Source of the DNA: Zeimonas sp050187175
GTDB lineage: Bacteria > Pseudomonadota > Gammaproteobacteria > Burkholderiales > Burkholderiaceae_E
Reading direction: 5' to 3'
Length of the DNA: 64,000 bases
Assembly: GCA_050187175.1 (NCBI GenBank)
Contig: JBFWXS010000015.1
Span: forward strand, 1-64,000
The position numbers were made by a program, and so were the translations under genes. Under the pieces are notes generated by a model, which searched no databases, was not told the origin of the DNA, and saw only the letters and a program-made list of their open reading frames with translations. Below are positions 40,062 to 48,689 of the stretch, piece by piece; the first letter of the stretch is position 1; every line of letters begins with the position of its first letter.

Positions 40062-41291
40062 TCAGCGTTCCACGACGAAGCTGACCACGGTGGCGCAAGA
40101 GCCGCCGATATTGAGCGTCGCCGCGCGCCGCGCGCCTTCGACCTGGTACTCGCCGGCCCCGCCGCTCACCTGCCGCGCGGCGTCGAGCAGCTGCCGGGTG
40201 CCCGTGGCGCCCACCGGATGGCCGCAACCGATCAACCCGCCGGACGGGTTGATCGGCAGCTTGCCGCCGAGCTCGATCATGCCGCTGTCGACGGCCTGCC
40301 AGCTCTGGCCGGCGGGCGTCAGGCCGAAATGGTCGATCGCTGCGTATTCGGTGGTGGTGAAGCAATCATGCGTCTCGATCACGTCGAGCTGCTCGGGCCC
40401 GTCGATGCCGGCGCGGCGCCATGCATCGGTGATCGCCGAGCGCAGATGCGGCAGCACATAGTCGTCGCCGCGGCTGCGCTCGATCTTGTCACGCACGCGC
40501 AGGCCGACGGTACGGTGGCCCCAACCGCTGATGCGCGGCAGCCGTTCGAGCGCGCCGCCGGTGCGTCGCGCATGTTCGGCGGCATAGCGCGGCGAGGCCA
40601 GCAGCACGGTGCAGGCGCCGTCGGTGATCTGTCCGCAGTCCTGCCGGCGCGTGCCGGGTTCGATGATCGGATTGGCTTCGTCGTCGTCGGTGAAGCTGCG
40701 CTCGTCGAACTTCCAGTTGCGCGTCTGCGCCAGCGGATTGCGCTTGGCATTGCCGTAGTTGATCTCGGCGATCCGGTTCAGGTAGCGGCGATCCAGACCG
40801 TAACGGCGCTCGTACTCCTGGCCGATCAGGCCGAACGCGGCCGGCCACAGGAAGCGGCAGTCGACGCCTTCACGACCCTGCCAGCCGGCGGCGTTCTGGT
40901 TCACCGAGGTCACGTCGCCGGGCAGGTTCTTCTGCTCTTCGGCGCCGATCACCAGAATGCAGTCATAGCGGCCGGCCTCGATCTCGGCCATCGCCGCCAG
41001 GACGGCCAGCGACGCCGACGCGCACGCGCCTTCGTGCCGCATCGCCGGGATGCCCCACAGCTCGGGCACCACCGACGAAACCATCGCCCCAAGGTGCGCC
41101 TGCGCTCGCTGCAGCTCGGCGAACGCATTGCCGACGTGGATCGACTGCACGTCCTCGACCGGCACGCCGCTCGCGTCCAGCGCGCCCTGCACCGACTCGC
41201 GGATCATGTCGGACAGATCCTGCCCCTGCCGCGACCAGACGCGCGCGAAATCGGATTGATGGCCGCCGAGGATGTAGACGGGAGTGCTCAT
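40062..41291 (-). CDS. SCP2-type thiolase family protein
   Basis: A 409-residue thiolase-fold enzyme of the SCP2/acetyl-CoA acetyltransferase lipid-transfer group. The acylation Cys is C90 in EGACASASLA. HDCFTTTEYAA carries the His used by SCP2-thiolases, and GGLIGCGHPVGATG the C-terminal Cys/His. It cleaves or forms 3-ketoacyl-CoA. Many such thiolases need a DUF35 partner, and one is encoded far away at 4361. It heads the thiolase-carotenoid oxygenase unit and is divergent from the IclR gene. Confidence 0.92.
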   Translation of the reverse strand: MSTPVYILGGHQSDFARVWSRQGQDLSDMIRESVQGALDASGVPVEDVQSIHVGNAFAELQRAQAHLGAMVSSVVPELWGIPAMRHEGACASASLAVLAAMAEIEAGRYDCILVIGAEEQKNLPGDVTSVNQNAAGWQGREGVDCRFLWPAAFGLIGQEYERRYGLDRRYLNRIAEINYGNAKRNPLAQTRNWKFDERSFTDDDEANPIIEPGTRRQDCGQITDGACTVLLASPRYAAEHARRTGGALERLPRISGWGHRTVGLRVRDKIERSRGDDYVLPHLRSAITDAWRRAGIDGPEQLDVIETHDCFTTTEYAAIDHFGLTPAGQSWQAVDSGMIELGGKLPINPSGGLIGCGHPVGATGTRQLLDAARQVSGGAGEYQVEGARRAATLNIGGSCATVVSFVVER

Positions 41292-41307
41292 GAAAGGGCT
41301 CCTTGGG

Positions 41308-41324
41308 TTTCTGATATGCTGAAA
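41308..41324. promoter_or_regulatory. Possible IclR operator, TTTC-N9-GAAA
   Basis: TTTC (41308-41311), nine bases, GAAA (41321-41324), between the thiolase start and the IclR start. The symmetry is short, so this is a weak candidate. Confidence 0.25.
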
Positions 41325-41377
41325 TTCGGTTTGCGCCCGTCGGAGGGGCGCCAGTCATTAGAACGAACGGAGAGACG

Positions 41378-42247
41378 ATGCCGGCCCCGAAGACGATGCC
41401 GGCCCCGACGCCGCAGCCCCCGCTCGACGAAGCGCCCGGCGCCACCGCGAGACCGGGGGACCGCGCCGCGTCGCGGGTCCTGCCGGTGCACAGCGAATAC
41501 GTCGACGACCGGCAGTTTGCCACCACGCTGGCGCGCGGGCTGGAGCTGCTGCGCTGCTTCACGCACCAGAGGCCGGTGCTCGGCAACAAGGATCTCGCCG
41601 AACGCTGCGGGCTGCCGCCATCGACCGTCACGCGCCTTGCTTACACATTGGTCAGCCTCGGCTATCTGGCGGAGACCGAAACCTACGGCAAGTACCGGCT
41701 GGGGCCGGCCGTGCTGTCGCTCGGCTATCCGTTGCTGGCCAGCTTCGGCGTCCGGCGCGTCGCCAAGCCGCTGATGATAGAGCTGGCGGAGGAAGTGAAC
41801 GGCGCGGTGGCGCTCGGCATCCGCGACCGGCTCGACATCGTCTACATCGAAGTGGCCCGCGCCGACAACCGCTCGGCGCACACCGTCGACACCGGCACCA
41901 CGCACCCGATCGCAGGCACGGCCATAGGCCGCGCCTACCTGGCGGCCTGCGATACGCATACGCGGCAAAGCATCATCAATCAGATCCGCGTCAAGGCACC
42001 CGACCAGTGGCAGCGCTGGGGCAAGGCGGTGCAGCGCAATCTGCAGCACTATCCGCAGCACGGCGTCTGCACCTCGCTGGGCGAGGTGTTTCCCGACGTC
42101 CAGGCGGTAGCGACGCCGCTCGGGCGGCTGCGCGAGGGCGAGCTGGCCGTCCTGAACTGCGCGTTCGTCGGCGTGCCCATCGACGAGGAGTGGCTGCTCA
42201 AGTCGGTCGGGCCGAAGCTGCTGGCACTGGCACGGCGCCTGGCCTGA
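41378..42247 (+). CDS. IclR family transcriptional regulator
   Basis: A 289-residue regulator. The wHTH is at about residues 50-110 (TTLARGLELLRCFTHQRPVL, then GNKDLAERCGLPPSTVTRLA). The IclR effector domain (about 120-285) contains HPIAGTAIGRAYLAAC and the LGEVFPDVQAVATPL segment. The first 40 residues are a Pro/Ala-rich tail, beginning with a duplicated MPAPKT/MPAPTP. It is divergent from thiolase and probably controls the carotenoid-oxygenase cluster on both sides. IclR members often respond to aromatic acids. Confidence 0.92.
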   Translation: MPAPKTMPAPTPQPPLDEAPGATARPGDRAASRVLPVHSEYVDDRQFATTLARGLELLRCFTHQRPVLGNKDLAERCGLPPSTVTRLAYTLVSLGYLAETETYGKYRLGPAVLSLGYPLLASFGVRRVAKPLMIELAEEVNGAVALGIRDRLDIVYIEVARADNRSAHTVDTGTTHPIAGTAIGRAYLAACDTHTRQSIINQIRVKAPDQWQRWGKAVQRNLQHYPQHGVCTSLGEVFPDVQAVATPLGRLREGELAVLNCAFVGVPIDEEWLLKSVGPKLLALARRLA

Positions 42248-42404
42248 GCAGCCGGGGCAGCAGCCCGAGCAGCGGACGAGGCCGGACACGGCCGCACCGC
42301 TGACGCGATGCTCCGTCCGCCGCGCCGCGCGCCGCCCAGGCCGCTTGCCGTTCTCCGTCCGCATCAGGCGCCTCGCCCCTGCCCTGTCCGCTGAAGCATC
42401 GGTC

Positions 42405-43406
42405 TCAGTTCGACGTCGTCTTCATATCGGCCTGCATCAGCTTCGACCACTTGCCCCACACCTGCGACTCGGCAGTGATGTACTGGCCGGTTTCCGCCGG
42501 CGTCGACGGCATGGCGACGAAGTCCCATTCGGTGAACTTGTCGGTCACCGACTTGCTGCGCAGCGCCTTGACCATCAGCGCATTGAGACGATTGACGATC
42601 GCATCGGGAGTGCCGGCAGGAACCAGCAGCGACGACCAGATGTAGATCTCCAGGTCACCGTAGCCCAGCTCCTTGAAGGTCGGCACGTCCGGCATCTGCG
42701 TAGAGCGCTCGGCGCCGGTATTGGCCAGCACGTGGACCTTGCCGGTCGCCACCTGCGGCTTGACGGCCAGCAGCGGCAGGAACGCCGCCTGCACGTGGCC
42801 GCCGAGCAGGCTCTGCACCGCGGGCGGCGTGCCATTGTGCGGCACATGCGTCATGTCGAGCCCCGCGCGTTCATTCAGCAGCAGGCCGGACAGATGCGAG
42901 CTGTTGCCGGCAGTGAACGAGGCGAAGCTGACCTTGCCCGGGTTGGCCTTCACCCACGATACGAATTCCGGCAGCGTCTTCGAAGGCACGGCAGCCGAGT
43001 TCACCGCCAGCACCAGCCGCGCGCCCAGGAAGTTGGTCACCGGCCGGAAGTCGACCAGCGGCTTGTATGGCAGGTTCGGATACAGATGCGGGTTGGCGGC
43101 CATCATGCTGACCGAGCCGAGCAGCACCGTGTAGCCGTCGGGCTTGGACGTCTGCACCGTCTGCGCCGCAACCACGCCGCCGCCGCCCGGCTTGGCCTCG
43201 ACGATCAGGTTCTGGCCGGTCTCCTTGCGGAATTCCTCGCCGACCAGGCGCAGCGCGAGGTCCAGCGTATTGCCGGCGGCGAACGGCACCACCACGCGCA
43301 CGGGTTTCGACGGATAGTCATCGGCCAGCGCCGGGCCGGTCAGAGTGCCGCAGGTCAGGGCGGCAGCCGCGCCAAGCAGCGCGCGTCGTGCAGTCGATAT
43401 CGTCAT
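42405..43406 (-). CDS. Tripartite tricarboxylate transporter substrate-binding protein (Bug family)
   Basis: A 333-residue periplasmic binding protein. A signal peptide covers about residues 1-27 (ALLGAAAALTCGTLTGPALA). The mature start is YPSKPVRVVVPFAAGNTLD, followed by EAKPGGGGVVAAQ and FVSWVKANPGKVSFASF. The start at 43406 has AGGAGG upstream. It is the last gene of the minus-strand operon NMO-oxygenase 2-CoA ligase-Bug, so it probably captures the cluster's substrate or a related acid. No TctA/TctB membrane genes are in the window. Confidence 0.93.
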   Translation of the reverse strand: MTISTARRALLGAAAALTCGTLTGPALADDYPSKPVRVVVPFAAGNTLDLALRLVGEEFRKETGQNLIVEAKPGGGGVVAAQTVQTSKPDGYTVLLGSVSMMAANPHLYPNLPYKPLVDFRPVTNFLGARLVLAVNSAAVPSKTLPEFVSWVKANPGKVSFASFTAGNSSHLSGLLLNERAGLDMTHVPHNGTPPAVQSLLGGHVQAAFLPLLAVKPQVATGKVHVLANTGAERSTQMPDVPTFKELGYGDLEIYIWSSLLVPAGTPDAIVNRLNALMVKALRSKSVTDKFTEWDFVAMPSTPAETGQYITAESQVWGKWSKLMQADMKTTSN

Positions 43407-43426
43407 CGTCGTTCCTCCTTTGGGTT

Positions 43427-45148
43427 TCAGGGATGAGTGCGGGCAGCCTCGGCACGCCGGGCCACCTCGTCGCGCAGGTCGCGCTTGAGCACTTTGCCGA
43501 CGGGATTGCGCGGCAGTGCGTCGATCTCGATCAGATGTTCCGGCAGCTTGAACGCCGCCACGCGGCACTGTTCGCGCAGATATGCGACCAGCTCGGCGAG
43601 CGTCAGCGAATGGCCGGCACGCAGCACGGCGAAGACGCAGACGCGTTCGCCCATCGTCTCGTCCGGCCAGCCCACCACTGCCGCTTCGGCGATCGCGGGA
43701 TGCCCGATGGCGAGATTCTCGATCTCTTCCGACGAGATGTTCATGCCGCCGCGGATCACCAGATCCTTGGAACGGCCGACGAAGCGATAGAACTGCTTGC
43801 GGTCGCCGGCGATCTCGAACAGGTCGCCGGTGCGGTAGAAGCCCTGCTCGTCGAACGCGCGGGCCGTCAGCTCGGGCGCGCGGAAGTAGCCGCTGAAGAT
43901 CGTCGCGCCGGCGAAGCGCAGCTCGCCGGGCCGGCCGGGCTCGTCGATGTCTTCGCCGCTGTCCGGATCGACCAGCCGCGTGCGCACCTTCGGCGCGTTG
44001 ACCGCCGACCAGCTATAGCCGCTCACGCCCAGACGCGGGAAGAAGGCCGCGCGCTGCGCCGGATCCGGCAGATCGCCGGGCGTGCTCGACAGCGCGGCAC
44101 CTTCATTGGACCCAAAGTAGTTGATGATCTGCACACCGTAGCGTTCGGCGAAGCCGCGCACCAGCCACTCCGACAGCGGCGCAGAGCCCGAGCCGATGCG
44201 CGACAGCCGCTTGAAGTCGATGCCCTCGAGCTTGGCCGGCTGCTGCATCAGCTGGTTCAGCAGCGCCGGCGCGGCGATCGTATAGTGCACCGCCTCGTCG
44301 CGCAGCTGGCCCAGGAACACGTCGAAATCGAACGGATGATGCTGCACCACCGTGCCGCGCAGCATCAGCCAGCTCGCCAGCCCGGTCGAGATGCCGGCCA
44401 TGTTGACGAAAGGGAACGGATTGAGCACGCGCGCGCCATCGTCCAGCTCGGCCGCATCCTTCACCGACAGGCCGACGATCAGCCATTCATTGTGGCTGCG
44501 CGGCACGCCCTTGGGCTTGGCCTCTGTGCCCGAGGTCCAGCAGATCGTGAACACGTCGTCGGCGCTGACGGCGGGATCGTGCATGTCGGCCACCGGCGTC
44601 GGCGCGGTACCGGCCAGCAGCGCCGTCAAGGGCAGCGTGCCCGCCGGCGGCTCGTCGCCGTAGACCCAGATCGCGCGCAGCGTCGCATGGCGCGGCGCCA
44701 GCCCGGTCCACATCGCGGCGTGCGCGGTGCGGCCGATGCGCTGCTGCGTGATCGCGACCACCGCCTCGGTCTGCGACACGACGTAGTCGAGCTCGTGCTC
44801 GCGGTACTGCACCGGCACCGGACACACGACGACGCCCAGACATGCGCAGGCCAGATAGACCTGGTACTGCTCGATGCCATTGGCCAGCTGCACGACGACG
44901 ACGTCGTCCTTGCGCAGCCCCTGCGCACGCATCAGCGCCACCATGCGGCCGACCTCGGCGCTCAGCTCGCGGTACGACAGGCGGCGCGGCGCGGCGCCGA
45001 CCAGCGCGGCCTTGTTCGACGGGTCCACCACCGCCTCGCGCTCGGGCAGATCGGCGGCGTTCTGCAGGAACAGCTGGGCCATGGTCCGGCTGCCCCACCA
45101 GCCCTTAGCGCGGAACTCCTCGATTCGCTCGCGTGGGACGAGGATCAC
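43427..45148 (-). CDS. AMP-dependent acyl-CoA synthetase/CoA ligase
   Basis: A 573-residue ANL-superfamily enzyme. The phosphate loop is TICWTSGTEAKPKGVP, the substrate/adenine motif GSNEGAA, and the hinge GRSKDLVIRGGMNISSEEIE, with the C-terminal lysine PRNPVGKVLKRDL. It activates a carboxylic acid as acyl-AMP and then acyl-CoA. The start is GTG at 45148, sharing GTGA with the upstream carotenoid oxygenase stop. A longer open frame through the oxygenase gene is only a shadow. It likely activates a cleavage product of the adjacent oxygenase. Confidence 0.93.
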   Translation of the reverse strand: MILVPRERIEEFRAKGWWGSRTMAQLFLQNAADLPEREAVVDPSNKAALVGAAPRRLSYRELSAEVGRMVALMRAQGLRKDDVVVVQLANGIEQYQVYLACACLGVVVCPVPVQYREHELDYVVSQTEAVVAITQQRIGRTAHAAMWTGLAPRHATLRAIWVYGDEPPAGTLPLTALLAGTAPTPVADMHDPAVSADDVFTICWTSGTEAKPKGVPRSHNEWLIVGLSVKDAAELDDGARVLNPFPFVNMAGISTGLASWLMLRGTVVQHHPFDFDVFLGQLRDEAVHYTIAAPALLNQLMQQPAKLEGIDFKRLSRIGSGSAPLSEWLVRGFAERYGVQIINYFGSNEGAALSSTPGDLPDPAQRAAFFPRLGVSGYSWSAVNAPKVRTRLVDPDSGEDIDEPGRPGELRFAGATIFSGYFRAPELTARAFDEQGFYRTGDLFEIAGDRKQFYRFVGRSKDLVIRGGMNISSEEIENLAIGHPAIAEAAVVGWPDETMGERVCVFAVLRAGHSLTLAELVAYLREQCRVAAFKLPEHLIEIDALPRNPVGKVLKRDLRDEVARRAEAARTHP

Positions 45149-46599
45149 CGCGCACCTCCGCCCCAGCGCGCCATCGTGGCAGCGCTGACGTAGGTGGCAT
45201 GGAAGCCGTTCGGCACGCGCCGCGGCATCAGGATGCGCGCCACCGGTCCCTCGGCCAGCCGCGCGCCCTTGCAGTCGAAGATCTGGATCTCGCTGCGCGC
45301 GTCGACCGGATTCCAGACGAAGCCGACCAGATAGCCGTCGTCCTCGGCGACCGAGTTGTCGCGCGGCGCGAAGCCGGGCTCGTTGTAGAAATAGCGCGGG
45401 CCGGCGCTGAACGCGACATAGCCGCCGGTCTCCAGGTCGTACTTGACCAGTCCCGGAAAGCGCGGCTCCTCGCGTCCGCCCTGCGGGAACAGCACGTTGT
45501 ACGTGAAGCGATTCCGCCGCCCCTGGTAAGCGCTGTTGATCACCGGAAACTCGGTGTTCAGCACGTCGTCGATCGGGCCTTCGGTGGTCTCGCCGGTCTT
45601 CAGGTTGAAGCGCCAGCGATACAGCAGGAAATCGCGCTGCCGCTGATTGATCGTGCGTTCGAGCCGCCGCGCGTCTATCGTGCCGTCGTCCTTCTCGTGC
45701 ATGCGGTACGGCGTGCCTACCATCACGATCTCGTCGCCCTCTTCCCAGGCGTTGACCACGTGCAGCATGTAGGTCGGCTTGGCCTTGAACCAGCGGATCT
45801 CGTCGGCCCGGCCGTGGCGCGGGATGATGCCGAAGCGCGTCGGCATCTCCGGATGGAAGCTCAGCTTGTAGCGGCCGAGCTTGAAGGCCTCTTCGTCGAG
45901 CAGCAGCGGAAAGTCGTGCAGGATCGAATAGTGCTCGGTGATCGCCATGTCGTGCGGCAGCCGCGGCCCGGGCAGCTCGATCTCGACCTGGTGGCTCACG
46001 CGGCCGTCGGGGCCCACGACGCCATAGCGCATGTACGGCGGCCGGGTGTCGTAGTCGAAATAGACCAGCTCGCCGGTGTGCTCGTCGGGCCGCGAATGCG
46101 CCGACAGCCGGTCGATCGCGCCGCCGAAGTCGGCCGGTCCGATCGTCTCCAGCGTCTGCGGGTCGACGGCATACGGCAAGCCGGAGCGGTACCACATCGC
46201 GATCAGCCGGCCGGCGTGGTACTTGACGTCGGTATTGGCCGTGTTCTTCAGCGGCTCGTCGGGCCGGTCGGCGCGCGGCGGCTCCTTCAGCCCCTGCCAC
46301 AGCGAACGGCCGGCAGCGATCTCTTCGTCGAGCGCGCGCGTGCGGATCCAGCGATTCTGATAGACGACCTTGCCGCGATCGAAGCGCACCGCGTGCAACA
46401 TGCCGTCGCCGTCGTAGACGTGATAGCGCCAGCTCGGCGGATAGTAGGCATTCGGGCCGTTGCGCACGTACATGCCGTTCAGGTCGGCCGGCACCTCGCC
46501 GATCACCGGCAGGTCGTCGAACCGGCTCTCCTCGGCCACCGGCCCATTGTTGCCGTCCAGTGCCGGAATGTCATGGACCGGAAGTTCGTCGCGTCGCAT
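45145..46599 (-). CDS. Carotenoid oxygenase family protein 2
   Basis: A 484-residue Fe(II) propeller enzyme. All four His ligands are present: H168 in LSAHSRPDE, H216 in LPHDMAITEHYS, H280 in YMLHVVNAWEE and H467 in NGFHATYV. It is moderately similar to oxygenase 1 (same motif spacing, different loops), so the cluster carries two paralogues. The start at 46599 follows GGAGACC; an upstream GTG at 46614 is less likely. It overlaps the CoA ligase start by four bases. Substrate class (carotenoid, stilbene or other alkene) is not fixed by motifs. Confidence 0.88.
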   Translation of the reverse strand: MRRDELPVHDIPALDGNNGPVAEESRFDDLPVIGEVPADLNGMYVRNGPNAYYPPSWRYHVYDGDGMLHAVRFDRGKVVYQNRWIRTRALDEEIAAGRSLWQGLKEPPRADRPDEPLKNTANTDVKYHAGRLIAMWYRSGLPYAVDPQTLETIGPADFGGAIDRLSAHSRPDEHTGELVYFDYDTRPPYMRYGVVGPDGRVSHQVEIELPGPRLPHDMAITEHYSILHDFPLLLDEEAFKLGRYKLSFHPEMPTRFGIIPRHGRADEIRWFKAKPTYMLHVVNAWEEGDEIVMVGTPYRMHEKDDGTIDARRLERTINQRQRDFLLYRWRFNLKTGETTEGPIDDVLNTEFPVINSAYQGRRNRFTYNVLFPQGGREEPRFPGLVKYDLETGGYVAFSAGPRYFYNEPGFAPRDNSVAEDDGYLVGFVWNPVDARSEIQIFDCKGARLAEGPVARILMPRRVPNGFHATYVSAATMARWGGGAR

Positions 46600-46680
46600 C
46601 AAGGTCTCCTTCACTTCGTTCCTGATTCGATCCCGCGGACGCCGTTCGCCCGCCTTTCTTCGTCGGCCGCGTAGCCGCCG

Positions 46681-46734
46681 CGGTCACCGCGGTCACCGCG
46701 GTCACCGCGGTCGCCGCGGTCGCTGCGGTCGCCG
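46681..46734. repeat. 9-bp tandem repeat CGGTCACCG, six copies
   Basis: CGGTCACCG at 46681, 46690 and 46699, then CGGTCGCCG, CGGTCGCTG and CGGTCGCCG at 46708, 46717 and 46726. They lie between the carotenoid oxygenase 2 start and the nitronate monooxygenase end, on the path of the operon. Confidence 0.9.
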
Positions 46735-46792
46735 CGCCTCAGCGTCGCCGCCTCGGCATCACCGCCTCGGCATCGCGCCTCGGCGCTGCGCC

Positions 46793-47764
46793 TCAGTGCC
46801 GCGCCGCAGTGCCGGCCCGCTGCGCGAAGCGCCGGCCGGCCGCCAGATACTCGGCCTCGAGGCGCGCCACGACGTCGGCCACCGGCTCGACGGCCGAGAT
46901 CAGGCCCACGCCCTGCCCGGCCGCCCACAGATCCTTCCATCGCTTCGATTCTTCGATCGAGCGATTGCTGTTGTAGTTCCTCTCGACCTTGGCCGGCAGC
47001 ACGTTCAGATCGATGCCGGCGGCGCGCAGCGAGGGCACCAGCCAGCTCGCCGGCGTGCCGGTGATGCGGTCGCTGATGACCACGTCGTCGGTGCTGCTGT
47101 CGACCAGCATCTGCTTGTAGGCCGGCGGCGCCATGCTTTCCTCGGTGGGAATGAAGCGCGTGCCCATGTAGACCAGGTCCGCGCCGCAGGCGATCGCCCC
47201 GGCCACGCCGGCGCCGTCGGCGATGCCGCCGCCGATGATCACCAGTCCGTCGAAGAACTGCCGCACCGCGCTGACGAAGGCGAACGGCGACAGGTGGCCG
47301 GTATGTCCACCCGCTCCCGCGCTGACGCAGGCCAGGCCGTCGGCGCCGGCGTCCACCGCCTTGCGCGCCAGCGTCAGGTTGACCACGTCGGCGATGACGC
47401 GGCCGCCATAGCCGTGAACGATCTCGATGGCCGGCTTGGGGCTGCCGAGCGCGGTGATGACCAGCGGCGGGCGATAGCGCTCGATCAGCGCCAGATCCTG
47501 CGGCAGCCGCTGGTTGGAAGAATGCGTGACCAGGTTGGCCGCCCAGGGGCCGAGCCGGATCCCCGGCTCGCGCTCGCGCATCGCCGCCAGCCCTTGCGTG
47601 ATGCGCTCCATCCACTGTTCGAGCGCTTCGATCGGCCGGGCGTTCGGCGTCGGAAACGCCCCGCCTATACCGGCGCGACAGGCAGCCAGCACCAGCTCGG
47701 GGCCGGATACGAGGAACATCGGCGCCGCGATGACCGGCAGGCGAAGATCGAAGGGAATCGGCAT
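46793..47764 (-). CDS. Nitronate monooxygenase (2-nitropropane dioxygenase family)
   Basis: A 323-residue FMN TIM-barrel enzyme. PVIAAPMFLVSGPELVLA at the N-terminus, the FMN phosphate motif GAGGHTGHLSP, and IIGGGIADGAGVAGAI are characteristic. FabK-like and alkane-monooxygenase-like roles are known in the family. The start MPIPFDL at 47764 is chosen over a much longer upstream frame. It is upstream of carotenoid oxygenase 2 on the same strand, with the 9-bp repeats in between. Its role in the cluster is unclear; it might oxidise an enol or nitronate intermediate (inference). Confidence 0.9.
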   Translation of the reverse strand: MPIPFDLRLPVIAAPMFLVSGPELVLAACRAGIGGAFPTPNARPIEALEQWMERITQGLAAMREREPGIRLGPWAANLVTHSSNQRLPQDLALIERYRPPLVITALGSPKPAIEIVHGYGGRVIADVVNLTLARKAVDAGADGLACVSAGAGGHTGHLSPFAFVSAVRQFFDGLVIIGGGIADGAGVAGAIACGADLVYMGTRFIPTEESMAPPAYKQMLVDSSTDDVVISDRITGTPASWLVPSLRAAGIDLNVLPAKVERNYNSNRSIEESKRWKDLWAAGQGVGLISAVEPVADVVARLEAEYLAAGRRFAQRAGTAARH

Positions 47765-47989
47765 ACGTCTCCAGTTTCCGAGTCCGGCATCGGGATCGCT
47801 GCCCGGGCCGCCGACTCGATGCCTGATTGTCCCCGCAGGCGCGCTGCCCGCAAGAGTTCTTTTCAACATCACCAAAATAATTCCGATATGACGAAATCTT
47901 GATCCGGCTGCGCTTTCGCCGCAGCGGCGCATCCGCCGCTTGCCGCACAATCCCGGATGGCCTCGCGCCGCCGATTCATGGAGCTCCCG

Positions 47990-48658
47990 ATGCACACCGG
48001 ACTGGTTTTCACCCCCGAAGGATTTCCCGAACCCGGGCCGCTTTACCTGCGGCCGACCCGCTTCTTCGATTTCGACGCGCCCGCCGTGCGCGAGTTCGCC
48101 GAGCGCGCGCTCGACGGCGAGCGCGACGAGGTCGCCAAGGCCGTCAAGCTGTACTACGCGGTGCGCGACGGCATCCGCTACGACCCGTTTCGCATCGAGC
48201 TGAAGCCGGCGCTGTTCCAGGCCAGCTCGGTGCTGGCCGCCGGCAGCGCGTTCTGCATCCCCAAAGCCTCGCTGCTGGTGGCCTGCGCGCGCTACGCCGG
48301 CATCCCGTGCGCCGTCGGCCTGTCGGACGTGCGCAACCACCTGACCACGCCCAAGCTGCAGCAGCGGATGGGCGGCCGCGACCTGTTCATGCATCACGGC
48401 TACGCGGTGCTGTACGTCGACGGCCGCTGGCTGAAGGCGGCCCCGGCCTTCAACATCGAGATGTGCCAGCGCTTCGATGTGCTGCCGACCGAGTTCGACG
48501 GCCGCAGCGACGCCATCTTCCAGGAGTTCGACGCGCGCGACCGCCGCCACATGGAGTACGTGCGCGACCACGGCATCTGGTCGGACCTGCCGTATCAGCG
48601 GATCGAGATGGACTTCGCTGCGTATTATCCGGTGGAGTTCTTCGAGCAGTCCGACTAG
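47990..48658 (+). CDS. Transglutaminase-like cysteine protease family protein
   Basis: A 222-residue single transglutaminase-like domain without signal peptide. The catalytic Cys is in GSAFCIPKASLLVACARYAG; His is in FMHHGYAVLYVDG and Asp/Asn in RWLKAAPAFN. Such proteins act as peptidases, amidases or crosslinking enzymes in the cytoplasm; the substrate is unknown. The ATG at 47990 has GGAG seven bases upstream; an in-frame ATG at 47957 is possible. It is divergent from the nitronate monooxygenase and convergent with livF. Confidence 0.88.
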   Translation: MHTGLVFTPEGFPEPGPLYLRPTRFFDFDAPAVREFAERALDGERDEVAKAVKLYYAVRDGIRYDPFRIELKPALFQASSVLAAGSAFCIPKASLLVACARYAGIPCAVGLSDVRNHLTTPKLQQRMGGRDLFMHHGYAVLYVDGRWLKAAPAFNIEMCQRFDVLPTEFDGRSDAIFQEFDARDRRHMEYVRDHGIWSDLPYQRIEMDFAAYYPVEFFEQSD

Positions 48659-48689
48659 CGCTCCGCCGGCCGGGCACAGCCACCCGCAG

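Noticed and set aside
43427..46300. 957-codon frame that seems to fuse the CoA ligase to upstream sequence
   Set aside because: The upstream part is an out-of-frame shadow of carotenoid oxygenase 2; the CoA ligase starts at GTG 45148 with a GTGA overlap.
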